7,376 nt of DNA from Arenibacter sp965652575 (GCA_965652575.1 CBFGWQ010000188.1:1-7376); one strand, 5' to 3'. Counted from the stretch's first letter, positions 1-6,690 are shown. The notes: generated by a model from the sequence alone, not told the origin. Numbers and translations are program-made.

Positions 1-14
1 ATCTCAATTCTAAT
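1..14. repeat. Two 7-bp repeat units at the window edge, overlapping the LacI-gene stop codon
   Basis: ATCTCAATTCTAAT is identical to 6928-6941, inside the large heptamer array on the right, and its core TCTCAATTCTA also occurs at 6450-6460. A 14-base exact match at this position is very unlikely by chance in a window this size. It therefore looks like the inner end of a heptamer array that continues outside the window. The stop codon of the LacI-type gene (complement of 10-12) lies inside the second unit. Confidence 0.55.
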
Positions 15-1059
15 GCGCCCCACAATTTTCTTTCACAATTATTTCTACGGGAACATCCATATTTAAATCTGAGGGGTCCTGTTCCGTTAAAAATTTAAAC
101 ATCCCCTTTATAGCGGTATAGCCCTGAAATTCGGGCTTTTGATTAATTAAAAAATCTATTTCCTGCTTTCTTAGGCACTCCAAATTATCACGGTGCAGAT
201 CAAACCCCACTACAGAAACATTGGAAACATTATAGGTCTTTAAAATTTCCGGAATTAAATAAGACCTTGCATTGGTAACAAAAATACCTTTTCGCCCTGG
301 ATCCCCGAACCAATTTTCTATTTCAGGACTAATTTCAAAAGGCCTATCTATGGGCTGGTTAATGGTCATAATGGAAATTGCCCTGTCCTCGAAATTCGTT
401 GCAAAGAATTCCCTAAAACCATTTTCCCTTTGTTGATTGTTGGCGTGCAATCCCCGTTCGGTTACAATATTGATTACGAAATAGCGCCCCTCGGTCCCGA
501 CCAGCCCATGCAGGAGCCTAGCGGCCACCATTCCTGCCTTATGTGAATTCTGCCGAATAAAATAGGAAGGGCAATCCAATTGGATCTCCGTATCCATAAA
601 GACCACAGGAATCTTTTCAGCTTTGGCCTTACTTAAAAGATTATTGCATTCCGCCATAAAAAATGGGACCGTCACCAAGGCGTCATACTTTATATCCATA
701 ATGGCATCGCCCATTTTCACAAAGGATAAGGGATCGGTAAAATAATAATAGGAAACAAGGATGCCCATCTCACTTAATTCCTCCACAGCCTTTTCAATCC
801 CTTTTTTGGGCAATTCCCAATAACTCCAATTGCTGGACACCTCAGGTATAAGTACGGCTATTTTTAATTTCTTGCGTCCCGCCAAATTAAGGCGACTGGC
901 CACCGTATTCTTTTTATATCCGGTTTCCTTAATAATAGCCCTTATCTTTTCCCTTGTTGCTTTGGATACCCCGGCCCTATTGTGCAACACCCTATCTACC
1001 GTACCAATGGAAACATTGGCCAGTTTGGCAATTTGTTTGATTCCGATAAGATTATCCAT
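10..1059 (-). CDS. LacI-family transcriptional regulator (sugar-responsive repressor)
   Basis: A 349-residue cytoplasmic DNA-binding regulator of normal LacI/GalR length. Residues 5-52 form the helix-turn-helix headpiece: IKQIAKLANVSIGTVDRVLH, then the turn-and-helix NRAGVSKATREKI and the hinge region YKKNTVASRLNL, where TVDRVL is the usual recognition helix. From about residue 65 (KIAVLIPEV) to the end is a periplasmic-binding-protein-like sugar-binding domain. It carries GFDLHRDN (285-292) and INQKPEFQGYTAIKGM (305-320), the usual LacI pattern near the effector site. The start at 1059 is an ATG just before the headpiece. The gene lies downstream of the DUF1080 and oxidoreductase genes on the same strand, but a terminator-like hairpin and a 324-base gap separate them, so it probably has its own promoter. 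The likely target is the palindrome at 4171-4194. The effector is unknown. The family call is certain; the target is inferred. Confidence 0.95.
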   Translation of the reverse strand: MDNLIGIKQIAKLANVSIGTVDRVLHNRAGVSKATREKIRAIIKETGYKKNTVASRLNLAGRKKLKIAVLIPEVSSNWSYWELPKKGIEKAVEELSEMGILVSYYYFTDPLSFVKMGDAIMDIKYDALVTVPFFMAECNNLLSKAKAEKIPVVFMDTEIQLDCPSYFIRQNSHKAGMVAARLLHGLVGTEGRYFVINIVTERGLHANNQQRENGFREFFATNFEDRAISIMTINQPIDRPFEISPEIENWFGDPGRKGIFVTNARSYLIPEILKTYNVSNVSVVGFDLHRDNLECLRKQEIDFLINQKPEFQGYTAIKGMFKFLTEQDPSDLNMDVPVEIIVKENCGAH

Positions 1060-1106
1060 AGACCAGCTTCCTTAAATTAACATTGAAGGGCAATCCCAAA
1101 TAGTGG

Positions 1107-1114
1107 CAAAACTA
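1107..1114 (-). promoter_or_regulatory. Candidate -7 promoter element for the LacI-family gene
   Basis: On the minus strand this reads TAGTTTTG, an exact match to the Bacteroidota -7 consensus TAnnTTTG. It would place transcription start about 40 bases before the ATG at 1059. No TTTG element is visible about 19-21 bases upstream, so the call rests on the -7 box and its position. It agrees with a regulator transcribed apart from the enzyme genes. Confidence 0.4.
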
Positions 1115-1273
1115 CAACAAGATTCTAAGAGAATGTCTAAGTTTTATCCTTTGGTTCTTATCTATGTGCCGGCCGGCTCCTTCGCTAAAAATATCTACAA
1201 GACATTTTCTTTACGCTCGGCCCTGTCTTTTCCCGCTATACATCAGCTATTTTTCGGTCCGTAGCTAGGGCTA

Positions 1274-1297
1274 TGATCCCGATAGCTATCGGGATCA
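1274..1297. repeat. Perfect 24-bp palindrome (flavobacterial REP-like element)
   Basis: Each half is TGATCCCGATAG followed by its exact reverse complement; the core is cccgatagctatcggg. I recall this core as a dispersed intergenic palindrome in flavobacterial genomes. Neither flank has a T-tract in the orientation needed for a terminator, so it is unlikely to be a simple rho-independent terminator. Ten bases of it (ctatcgggat) recur at 6361-6370 in the repeat-rich region. Confidence 0.7.
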
Positions 1298-1314
1298 AAA
1301 TACCTTTGTCCAAC

Positions 1315-1335
1315 AAAAACCTGCCGGTAGGCAGG
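1315..1335 (-). terminator. Rho-independent terminator after the oxidoreductase gene
   Basis: On the minus strand, CCTGCC-TACC-GGCAGG forms a 6-bp GC-rich stem with a 4-base loop and is followed directly by TTTTTG. It lies about 50 bases past the stop codon at 1384, the expected place for the 3' end of the DUF1080-oxidoreductase transcript. The same CCTGCCTACCGGCAGG sequence also resembles a dispersed flavobacterial repeat, so it may be a repeat serving as terminator. Confidence 0.55.
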
Positions 1336-1383
1336 AATACACTATAAATTATTCCAAAAACAAAATTTGGACAGTCTCTAAGA

Positions 1384-2742
1384 TTAATATTTAAAAACCT
1401 TATTTCCGGCCAAAACATCCTGGGCCTTCTCATCAAAAGTGGATTTCAATCCGGTCCTAAGGGCCGCTGTGGTCATTATGTTGGCAATGGAATGATTGTA
1501 GGCTGCTTCTATCGGGCCGTTTGTTTCCTTTCTGCTCCTAACGCATTCCATCCAATTCAACATATGTAAGGAGGTCATATCGTCTGCCCCGGTGTCGGCG
1601 GAGGTAACCACTTGTACGGCACTATCCGAGAGATCAAATTCTGGTAAAAGATTCTCTTGCATTCCCATTTTATTGGCATGGGAAGCTTTTAACCCTCCGT
1701 TCGGACCCACCTTATTCGTGTCCAGGTTCAATTCTCCCCCATTGGAATAGTAGATCTCCTTGGTACCTCCCGCAGAATTGGTAAATCTGGAAGAATATAC
1801 CACTTGGAAACCTTTGGAAAGGTCATCCAAAGGTCCATAATCAAATACCGCGGTCATGGTATCATAATTTTTTCTTCCGTCTTTCCAAAGATAGATTCCT
1901 CCATTGGCCGCAACACTCCTTGGATGGTCCAATCCCGAAAACCAGTGAACAGTATCGATCTGGTGGGACATCCATTGGCCCGGAATGCCTGAAGAAAATG
2001 GCCAAAACAATCTATACTCCAAATACTTTCTGGGGTCCCATGCCTCATAAGGCCTGTTCATTAAATAGCGTTTCCAATCCGTATCCGATTCCTTTATTTG
2101 ACCCGTCAATTCGGGCAAACGCCATCTATCTGGTTGATTTACGTTCCAACTCATTTCAACCATTACGATATCCCCAAACTTACCCGATTTAATATAGTCG
2201 TTGGCCGCATGATAGTTACGACCACTTCGTCTTTGGGAACCGATTTGAAACACGATTCCAGCATCTTCGACTGCTTTTTTGCCCACCCTGGCATCGTCCA
2301 TAGTCTCGGCAAATGGCTTTTCCACGTACACGTCCTTTTTGGCATTGGCCGCCTGTACGGTGTGCAGGGCATGCTGAAAATCTGGAGTGGAAATTATGAC
2401 AGCGTCTATTTTATTCTCCTCGTACATTTCATCATGGTTTCTCCAAACCCTCATCTTGTTCCCGGTTTTCTCCTTCAGGTAGGCAGCTCCTTCGTCCCTT
2501 CTGCGGTTCCATATATCGGAAACCCCAACAATCTCAAAGTTCTGTTTTTTATGATGACCCAAGAATGCAGGGATCAACGCCCCTTTGGCCCTATTGGAAA
2601 AACCGGCGATCCCTACCCTTACCCTATCGTTGGCACCAATGATCCTACTATAACTTTTAGCACTCATAGCATTGATTCCCAAAGCTATACCTCCTGATGC
2701 CAATGCTGTTTTTTTGATAAAATTTCTGCGTCCTTCACTCAT
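1384..2742 (-). CDS. Tat-exported Gfo/Idh/MocA-family NAD(P)-dependent oxidoreductase
   Basis: A 452-residue sugar oxidoreductase. The N-terminus has a twin-arginine signal (GRRNFIKKTALASGGIALG, residues 4-22), so the folded, cofactor-loaded protein should go to the periplasm. The Rossmann domain begins at residue 41 (VRVGIAGFSNRAKG, a variant dinucleotide loop). It continues through IDAVIISTPDFQH (112-124) and the family signature EKPFAE (141-146), whose lysine is the usual catalytic residue. The C-terminal alpha/beta domain contains GQWMSHQIDTVHWFSG (255-270), with histidines where the family binds sugar. I chose the ATG at 2742; an upstream in-frame TTG at 2748 would add two residues and is less likely. 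It follows the DUF1080 gene by 30 bases, so they are probably cotranscribed. Family members in such pairs oxidise glycoside C3 hydroxyls to ketones. The exact substrate cannot be read from the sequence. Confidence 0.93.
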   Translation of the reverse strand: MSEGRRNFIKKTALASGGIALGINAMSAKSYSRIIGANDRVRVGIAGFSNRAKGALIPAFLGHHKKQNFEIVGVSDIWNRRRDEGAAYLKEKTGNKMRVWRNHDEMYEENKIDAVIISTPDFQHALHTVQAANAKKDVYVEKPFAETMDDARVGKKAVEDAGIVFQIGSQRRSGRNYHAANDYIKSGKFGDIVMVEMSWNVNQPDRWRLPELTGQIKESDTDWKRYLMNRPYEAWDPRKYLEYRLFWPFSSGIPGQWMSHQIDTVHWFSGLDHPRSVAANGGIYLWKDGRKNYDTMTAVFDYGPLDDLSKGFQVVYSSRFTNSAGGTKEIYYSNGGELNLDTNKVGPNGGLKASHANKMGMQENLLPEFDLSDSAVQVVTSADTGADDMTSLHMLNWMECVRSRKETNGPIEAAYNHSIANIMTTAALRTGLKSTFDEKAQDVLAGNKVFKY

Positions 2743-2772
2743 GATCAATAATTTCTTAAATTAAACAGTTTC

Positions 2773-4155
2773 TTAAAATTCCCTTACTTTTATGCTTCTA
2801 AAGGAAACATGGTCGCCATGATCCTGCAATAGGATCCTACCGGCCGGAATTGTTCCAAAATTTTCCCATTTCTCGTACTTGCTTTTTTCTACCAGGGCCT
2901 TGAATGCCTGACTAAAACGGTCGTATTCCACCACCTTTACGTTATTCAGCCAATGTTCAACATGACCTCCCTTGACCACTATACGGGCATTGTTCCATTT
3001 ATCCACCCCATTAAAATTCTTGCCCCTGGAATTTTCAAAATTCTCGGCACGAATTAAATCGTAAAGTGACCCCACGGTCCTATTTCCATTTTTTCCCATT
3101 TTTGCGTCCGGATGTTCCTTATCGTCCAACACTTGGAACTCCAGCCCTATGGCCGAACCTTCGCCCATATTAAGACCTGGATCAACAAAATATTTTATAC
3201 CGCTATTGGCCCCTTTGGTCAACTTAAAATCTATACTTAATTCAAAATTGCTGAACGCCGAGGTAGTTACAATATCCCCGCCATTCCTGGATTCGGCCCC
3301 ATCGGACGACAGAACACTTAGTATACCATCTTCCATTTTCCAACCTTTCGATGGAAACGTATTTAGTTTGGCTCCTCTCCATCCCTCGGACGTTTTACCG
3401 TCCCATAATAATCGCCAACCTTTTCTAATCTCATCTACAGTAAGCTGATTCTGCAAATAACTTATCTCCGGAGCGTATCCGGCTACCGGCTTGCGCTCCT
3501 TCTCCAAATCCGAAGTTTTGATCCTTATGTTCTTCCATTTCACTATTTTGCCCTCCAAATCGGCTCCGTGTATGGAATGCACCTGAAAAGCGATAAATCC
3601 TTTGGCCGTAACATCATCTACCAAATTGGCACACTGTATGCCATTTATCCAAGTTCCTATATTGTTGCCGATGGCCTCAATCCTATAATGGTTCCACTCC
3701 CCAGGTTTAAAAGCATTTTGTCCTTTGATGTTCCTGGACAAAGGGTATAACCAGCCCCTTCTTGCCTCGTCATATATCCCCCCGGCCCATTTTCTATCAC
3801 TGGTCTCAATTTCACACTGGTATCCATGGACCCGTCCGTCCTTATAATCGGAAAGGCTCAAACTTCTAAATTGCACCCCGGAATTAAGTCCGTTTTCTAC
3901 AAATACATCAAACTCCAATATAAAATCGTCATAGACCTTTTTGGTGGCCATAAAACTATTGGGGGTATTTAACCTGGAAATTCCGATCATCTCCCCATTT
4001 TCAATGGTATACTTTGCATTTCCGTTCAATTGTTGGAAATTGGAAAAATCCTTCCCATTAAAGAGCGTTTCCCACCCATCCTGGGCAAAAGCGGTAAAAA
4101 AAGCAAAATGAAGCAGTATTGCCAAGCTTATCTTGGTCAGTTTTCTATTAGCCAT
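2773..4155 (-). CDS. Exported protein with two DUF1080 (3-keto-disaccharide hydrolase-like) domains
   Basis: A 460-residue protein with a Sec signal peptide (MANRK, hydrophobic ISLAILLHFAFFTAFA, likely cut before Q25). Two concanavalin-like beta-sandwich DUF1080 domains follow in tandem. The first spans about 27-214, opening with WETLFNGKDFSNF and including NSGVQFRS and GEWNHYRIEAIGNNIGTWING. The second spans about 246-460, opening with GWRLLWDGKTSEGWRG and including ANSGIKYFV, DKWNNARIVVKGGHVEHWLN and the closing ILLQDHGDHVSFRSIKVREF. A single domain is about 200 residues, so this is a true two-domain form. DUF1080 enzymes cleave 3-keto-glycosides, and the oxidoreductase gene next door could supply the keto substrate in the periplasm. 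The gene is the first of its transcription unit, with a LacI-type palindrome just upstream. The family is certain; activity on a particular glycan is inference. Confidence 0.93.
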   Translation of the reverse strand: MANRKLTKISLAILLHFAFFTAFAQDGWETLFNGKDFSNFQQLNGNAKYTIENGEMIGISRLNTPNSFMATKKVYDDFILEFDVFVENGLNSGVQFRSLSLSDYKDGRVHGYQCEIETSDRKWAGGIYDEARRGWLYPLSRNIKGQNAFKPGEWNHYRIEAIGNNIGTWINGIQCANLVDDVTAKGFIAFQVHSIHGADLEGKIVKWKNIRIKTSDLEKERKPVAGYAPEISYLQNQLTVDEIRKGWRLLWDGKTSEGWRGAKLNTFPSKGWKMEDGILSVLSSDGAESRNGGDIVTTSAFSNFELSIDFKLTKGANSGIKYFVDPGLNMGEGSAIGLEFQVLDDKEHPDAKMGKNGNRTVGSLYDLIRAENFENSRGKNFNGVDKWNNARIVVKGGHVEHWLNNVKVVEYDRFSQAFKALVEKSKYEKWENFGTIPAGRILLQDHGDHVSFRSIKVREF

Positions 4156-4170
4156 AAGATTTAATAATTA

Positions 4171-4194
4171 ATTTTCGTTAACGTTAACGAAAAT
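4171..4194. promoter_or_regulatory. Perfect 24-bp palindromic LacI-type operator
   Basis: The sequence is ATTTTCGTTAAC followed by its exact reverse complement. The centre is a CG dinucleotide within AACGTT, the hallmark of LacI/GalR-family operators. It lies 15 bases upstream of the DUF1080 start codon and overlaps the presumed -7 box and transcription start, so a bound repressor would block initiation. The LacI-family gene at 10-1059 is the only DNA-binding regulator in the window and the natural candidate. Confidence 0.72.
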
Positions 4195-4197
4195 ATA
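4190..4197 (-). promoter_or_regulatory. Candidate -7 element for the DUF1080-oxidoreductase transcript
   Basis: On the minus strand this reads TATATTTT, matching TAnnTTTG except for the last base. A GTTG sequence stands 17 bases further upstream as a weak -33 box. Start of transcription would fall near the centre of the palindrome, giving a leader of roughly 28 bases. An alternative box, TAATGTTG (complement of 4215-4222), is also possible. The short inverted repeat ATGTTG/CAACAT at 4203-4220 lies between them. Confidence 0.38.
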
Positions 4198-4349
4198 AAA
4201 ATATGTTGAACCAACAACATTATAATTCATAAATTCACGTATATAATTTTAAATAGGTATGAATTTAATAGTATTGCCCTCAAAATTATGTTATATCCTA
4301 AAAATACAAGCCTTTGTGCTGCTATACCAATATATACGGACAACCAATC

Positions 4350-4380
4350 TTTGGAAAATTATTGGATCAACTTATCTTGT
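4350..4380 (+). promoter_or_regulatory. Bacteroidota-type promoter for the YheT-like hydrolase gene
   Basis: TTTG at 4350-4353 is followed after exactly 19 bases by TATCTTGT at 4373-4380, close to TAnnTTTG. This is the spacing known for the Bacteroidota primary sigma factor. Transcription would begin about 35 bases before the ATG at 4423. No operator-like palindrome overlaps it, which suggests expression independent of the divergent sugar genes. Confidence 0.5.
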
Positions 4381-4422
4381 TGACCAATCCCATAAAACAC
4401 CTCAACCCATTAAATACTATCG

Positions 4423-5385
4423 ATGCCTATAATCCAATCCAATTATAACCCCCCGTTGCCCTTTAAAAACGGGCATATCTCCACCATTTACTCCGGATTG
4501 TTAAGAAGGGTCAATGGCCTGGTTCAGCAACGTGAACGATTGGAACTGGCAGATGGGGATTTTCTTGATCTGGACTGGAGCTACGCAGCCTCACCCAGCA
4601 ATAGGGTAGTCATCCTTTTGCACGGTTTGGAAGGCAATGCCCAAAGACCCTATATTACAGGGAGTGCAAAACAGTTCAATATAAGCGGTATTGATGCCTG
4701 TGCCATTAACCATAGAGGTTGCAGTGGTGAGTCCAATCGTCTTTTACGGTCTTATCATTCCGGGGCCACCGAAGATTTGGAAGCCATAATAAACCATCTT
4801 CTAAAAGAAAAAAAATACCCCAATATTTACATAATGGGATTTAGCCTGGGGGGTAATATGACCCTAAAATACCTAGGGGAAGGTAGGGCCATTCCCAATG
4901 AAATAAAAGGAGCGGTCGCAATATCCGTGCCCTGCAGCCTATACAGTTCACTCTTAGAACTATTGAAACCAAAAAACATACTTTATGCCAAACGGTTTAT
5001 GAAACATCTTCTGGAAAAACTTCGTGCAAAACAGCTTCTCTTTCCAGACAAAATCAGCGATTCGGATATTGCCAAGATTAACAATTTAAAGGATTTTGAC
5101 GATATCTATACCAGTAGGGTACATGGATTTAAGGATGCCCTTGATTATTACGAAAAATCCAGTTCGTTACAATTTATCCATACCATTGGAACCCCTACCT
5201 TAATTATAAATGCACGGAATGATTCATTTTTAGGGGACCAATGCTATCCTTACAGGGAAGCAGAACAAAACAATTCCATACATTTTGAACTTCCCTTGTA
5301 TGGAGGCCATGTAGGCTTTTATGGTGAAAAAAATATCACCTATACGGAAAAAAGGGCATTAAAATTCGTTGAAGGATTATATTAA
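4423..5385 (+). CDS. YheT-family alpha/beta hydrolase
   Basis: A 320-residue soluble alpha/beta-hydrolase of the YheT/COG0429 group, at full family length. It begins with the family's typical N-terminus, NPPLPFKNGHISTIYSGLLRR (9-29). VVILLHGLEGNAQ (62-74) gives the oxyanion-hole HG motif and INHRGCSGE (95-103) is the conserved segment of this subfamily. The nucleophile elbow is GFSLGG (139-144), with Ser141. The acid is probably Asp267 in NARNDSFL and the base His296 in YGGHVGFYG, so the triad is complete. Family members are carboxylesterase-like enzymes of poorly defined physiological substrate. There is no signal peptide, so it should be cytoplasmic. It is divergent from the sugar genes and 41 bases ahead of the cytochrome gene on the same strand. 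No terminator lies between the two, but no functional link is evident either. Confidence 0.93.
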   Translation: MPIIQSNYNPPLPFKNGHISTIYSGLLRRVNGLVQQRERLELADGDFLDLDWSYAASPSNRVVILLHGLEGNAQRPYITGSAKQFNISGIDACAINHRGCSGESNRLLRSYHSGATEDLEAIINHLLKEKKYPNIYIMGFSLGGNMTLKYLGEGRAIPNEIKGAVAISVPCSLYSSLLELLKPKNILYAKRFMKHLLEKLRAKQLLFPDKISDSDIAKINNLKDFDDIYTSRVHGFKDALDYYEKSSSLQFIHTIGTPTLIINARNDSFLGDQCYPYREAEQNNSIHFELPLYGGHVGFYGEKNITYTEKRALKFVEGLY

Positions 5386-5426
5386 ATAATCTATTTCTTA
5401 TCTTCGTAAAATAATATACCTAAACA

Positions 5427-5906
5427 ATGAGAAAATTATTTATCCCTTTGGCCTTGGCTGGGTTGATCCTTAGCTGTGGCGAAAAAAAAGAAGAAAAGAA
5501 GGAAGGTTTTGAAATGAACCGTACCAAAAAAGAAGTAAAAGCGGAACCTGTAAGCGAGGGAGTGCCTGTAGACATGAACAACAAAGGTGTAGGCCCAATT
5601 AAATCGGTTACATTTGCAGATGAAATTGATGCCGAGCTGGCAGCCAAAGGACAAAAAACATTCAGTACCATTTGTGTGGCCTGCCACATGGCCGAGCAAC
5701 GTTTAATTGGCCCGGCACTAAAAGGCGTTTTTGAAAGAAGAAGCCCGGAATGGGTGATGAATATGATACTGAACCCGGATGGTATGCTCAAGGAAGACCC
5801 CATAGCCCAAGCCTTGTTGAAAGAGTATAACAATGCGGTTATGCTTAACCAGAATCTTTCGGAAGAGGATGCGCGTGCCGTAGCAGAATATTTAAGGACC
5901 CTATAG
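5427..5906 (+). CDS. Class I c-type cytochrome lipoprotein, NosZ-associated type
   Basis: A 159-residue monohaem electron carrier anchored to a membrane facing the periplasm. Residues 1-17 are a lipoprotein signal ending in the lipobox ILSC, with Cys17 as lipidation site. A highly charged linker (GEKKEEKKEGFEMNRTKKE) follows and could act as a surface or periplasmic tether. The haem-binding motif is CVACH (83-87), and IGPALKGVFERR follows as in class I cytochromes. The distal ligand is probably Met139 in AVMLNQNLSEEDARAVAEYL. From memory, the pattern GVGPIKSV ... RRSPEWVMNMILNPDGM ... NQNLSEE is that of the small cytochrome encoded beside nosZ in Bacteroidota nitrous-oxide reductase clusters. 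Here a terminator follows and no nos gene is visible. The ATG at 5427 directly precedes the signal peptide. A TATCTTCG box at 5399-5406 could be its own -7 element, so cotranscription with the hydrolase gene is unsettled. Confidence 0.9.
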   Translation: MRKLFIPLALAGLILSCGEKKEEKKEGFEMNRTKKEVKAEPVSEGVPVDMNNKGVGPIKSVTFADEIDAELAAKGQKTFSTICVACHMAEQRLIGPALKGVFERRSPEWVMNMILNPDGMLKEDPIAQALLKEYNNAVMLNQNLSEEDARAVAEYLRTL

Positions 5907-5929
5907 AGATAAGGCTTCGTAAGAAATAA

Positions 5930-5968
5930 AAAGGCGTTTGCAACAATAAAATTATTGCAAACGCCTTT
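5930..5968 (+). terminator. Strong hairpin terminator after the cytochrome gene
   Basis: AAAGGCGTTTGCAA (5930-5943) pairs perfectly with TTGCAAACGCCTTT (5955-5968) across an 11-base loop, a 14-bp stem. It begins 24 bases after the cytochrome stop codon and is followed by CATTTTATGG. Because the other flank is A-rich, it could also stop transcripts arriving on the minus strand. Confidence 0.85.
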
Positions 5969-5983
5969 CATTTTATGGCTAAC

Positions 5984-6018
5984 AAAAAAACCGTCTTAGG
6001 TAATTACTCCAAGACGGT
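5984..6018 (-). terminator. Rho-independent terminator for minus-strand transcription
   Basis: On the minus strand, ACCGTCTT (6018-6011) pairs with AAGACGGT (5997-5990) around a 13-base loop, and the stem runs into seven T residues. The plus-strand flank has no T-tract, so it serves a minus-strand transcript. The only candidate upstream is the decayed gene tail at 6060-6350, which supports that region having once been a gene. Confidence 0.7.
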
Positions 6019-6059
6019 CCTAACTAAATAACCAACCAAAAACTTCTTTATATCGCTGC

Positions 6060-6350
6060 CTAAAACTTTACGGCAATAATTATATCATTTTTTCCGACCA
6101 CTTTCATGGTCCCCAGTACGGCTTTCGCCCCCTTCTTATCCAATATTCAAATAGATAATGGACACCTTGCCTTAAAACTTGTACAACGTTCCACTTTTAG
6201 AATGTTACAGCTGCATTGACTATTATTAATAACGTACAGATCCAAGTAATCATTGCCCATATAATCATAATCCGGTGTTAAAGTTTTATGCGTTTCATCG
6301 TTATAAACCTCGAATGTGGAATACCCCCTTGTTTGTGCGGTCAGCAGTTC
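6060..6350 (-). pseudogene. Decayed 3' end of an unidentified protein gene
   Basis: One minus-strand frame reads sensibly for about 95 codons. It opens after a stop at 6351-6353 with ELLTAQTRGYSTFEVYNDET. It passes KTLTPDYDYMGNDYLDLYVI and is interrupted by TGA at 6147-6149. It then continues in the same frame as ILDKKGAKAVLGTM and KVVGKNDIIIAVKF up to TAG at 6060-6062. The alternating hydrophobic pattern of the last part and the terminator 42 bases beyond the stop suggest a real C-terminus of a beta-rich, perhaps exported protein. No convincing start exists; the first Met is residue 31. The cysteine-rich segment just before the TGA may be frame-shifted. Upstream, a repeat-like sequence (ctatcgggat) and the cassettes replace the rest of the gene. 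I do not recognise the family. Confidence 0.45.
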
Positions 6351-6390
6351 CTAATGGCCCCTATCGGGATAGCCCTTGTTCAGGATTGGG

Positions 6391-6528
6391 CAGTTACAGT
6401 TTTCAGTAGGCAGTAAGAAAGTTCAATGTTCAATTAACAATTAGCAATGTCTCAATTCTAGCATCCAATATGTGGCTTCGACTACGCTCAACTACCGTAA
6501 TAAGTGGTCGAAGATTGGGCGAAGTCGA
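6391..6528. repeat. Composite repeat cassette 1
   Basis: Modules in order: 7-base CAG units (CAGTTTT, CAGTAGG, CAGTAAG; 6397-6417); seven heptamers from 6421 to 6469 (GTTCAAT twice, TAACAAT, TAGCAAT, GTCTCAA, TTCTAGC, ATCCAAT); a left arm CTTCGACTACGCTCAACTACC (6476-6496); and an inverted right arm GATTGGGCGAAGTCGA (6513-6528). The arms are imperfect reverse complements. No credible coding frame crosses it. Confidence 0.65.
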
Positions 6529-6540
6529 TATTGATAATAA

Positions 6541-6675
6541 CAATTTTCAGTTGACAGTGGGTTATGGTTCAATATCAAATTCTAACATTGGAGAACTAAA
6601 TTCCCCTCTTGAGAGTACCCGTCCCGCTTTTTTCCGGGAGGTTAGGGGTATGTATGTGGATTGAGCGGAGTCGAG
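6541..6675. repeat. Composite repeat cassette 2 (degenerate, with a different middle block)
   Basis: The same plan in worn form: CAGTTGACAGTGG (6548-6560), then heptamers GTTCAAT, ATCAAAT and TCTAACA (6567-6587). Next is a CCCCTCTTGAGAG...AGGGG block (6603-6648) containing the nested stem TCCCG/CGGGA around a T-rich loop. It ends with the right arm GATTGAGCGGAGTCGAG (6659-6675). The left TTCGACTACGC arm is missing and the CCCCT/AGGGG block stands in its place. I recall similar CCCCTCTTGAGAGGGG blocks between flavobacterial genes. Confidence 0.5.
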
Positions 6676-6690
6676 GCCTTTTTATAGAAG

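Noticed and set aside
1236..1436. A 66-codon minus-strand open frame overlapping the oxidoreductase 3' end
   Set aside because: It includes the terminator hairpin and the 24-bp palindrome and overlaps the real gene in another frame.
2098..2697. A 199-codon open frame on the plus strand
   Set aside because: It lies wholly antisense to the well-conserved oxidoreductase gene, has no recognisable domain, and is explained by the codon pattern of the real gene.
4259..4432. A 57-codon plus-strand open frame beginning MNLIVLPSKL upstream of the hydrolase gene
   Set aside because: It overlaps the hydrolase start and contains its promoter; the composition is that of AT-rich intergenic DNA.
5420..5971. 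A 183-codon open frame on the minus strand
   Set aside because: It is antisense to the cytochrome gene, whose lipobox, CXXCH motif and distal Met are all in the plus frame. It would also start in the hairpin terminator.
6470..6664. A 64-codon plus-strand open frame
   Set aside because: It runs through the arms and middle block of two repeat cassettes, has no start context and no protein-like pattern.
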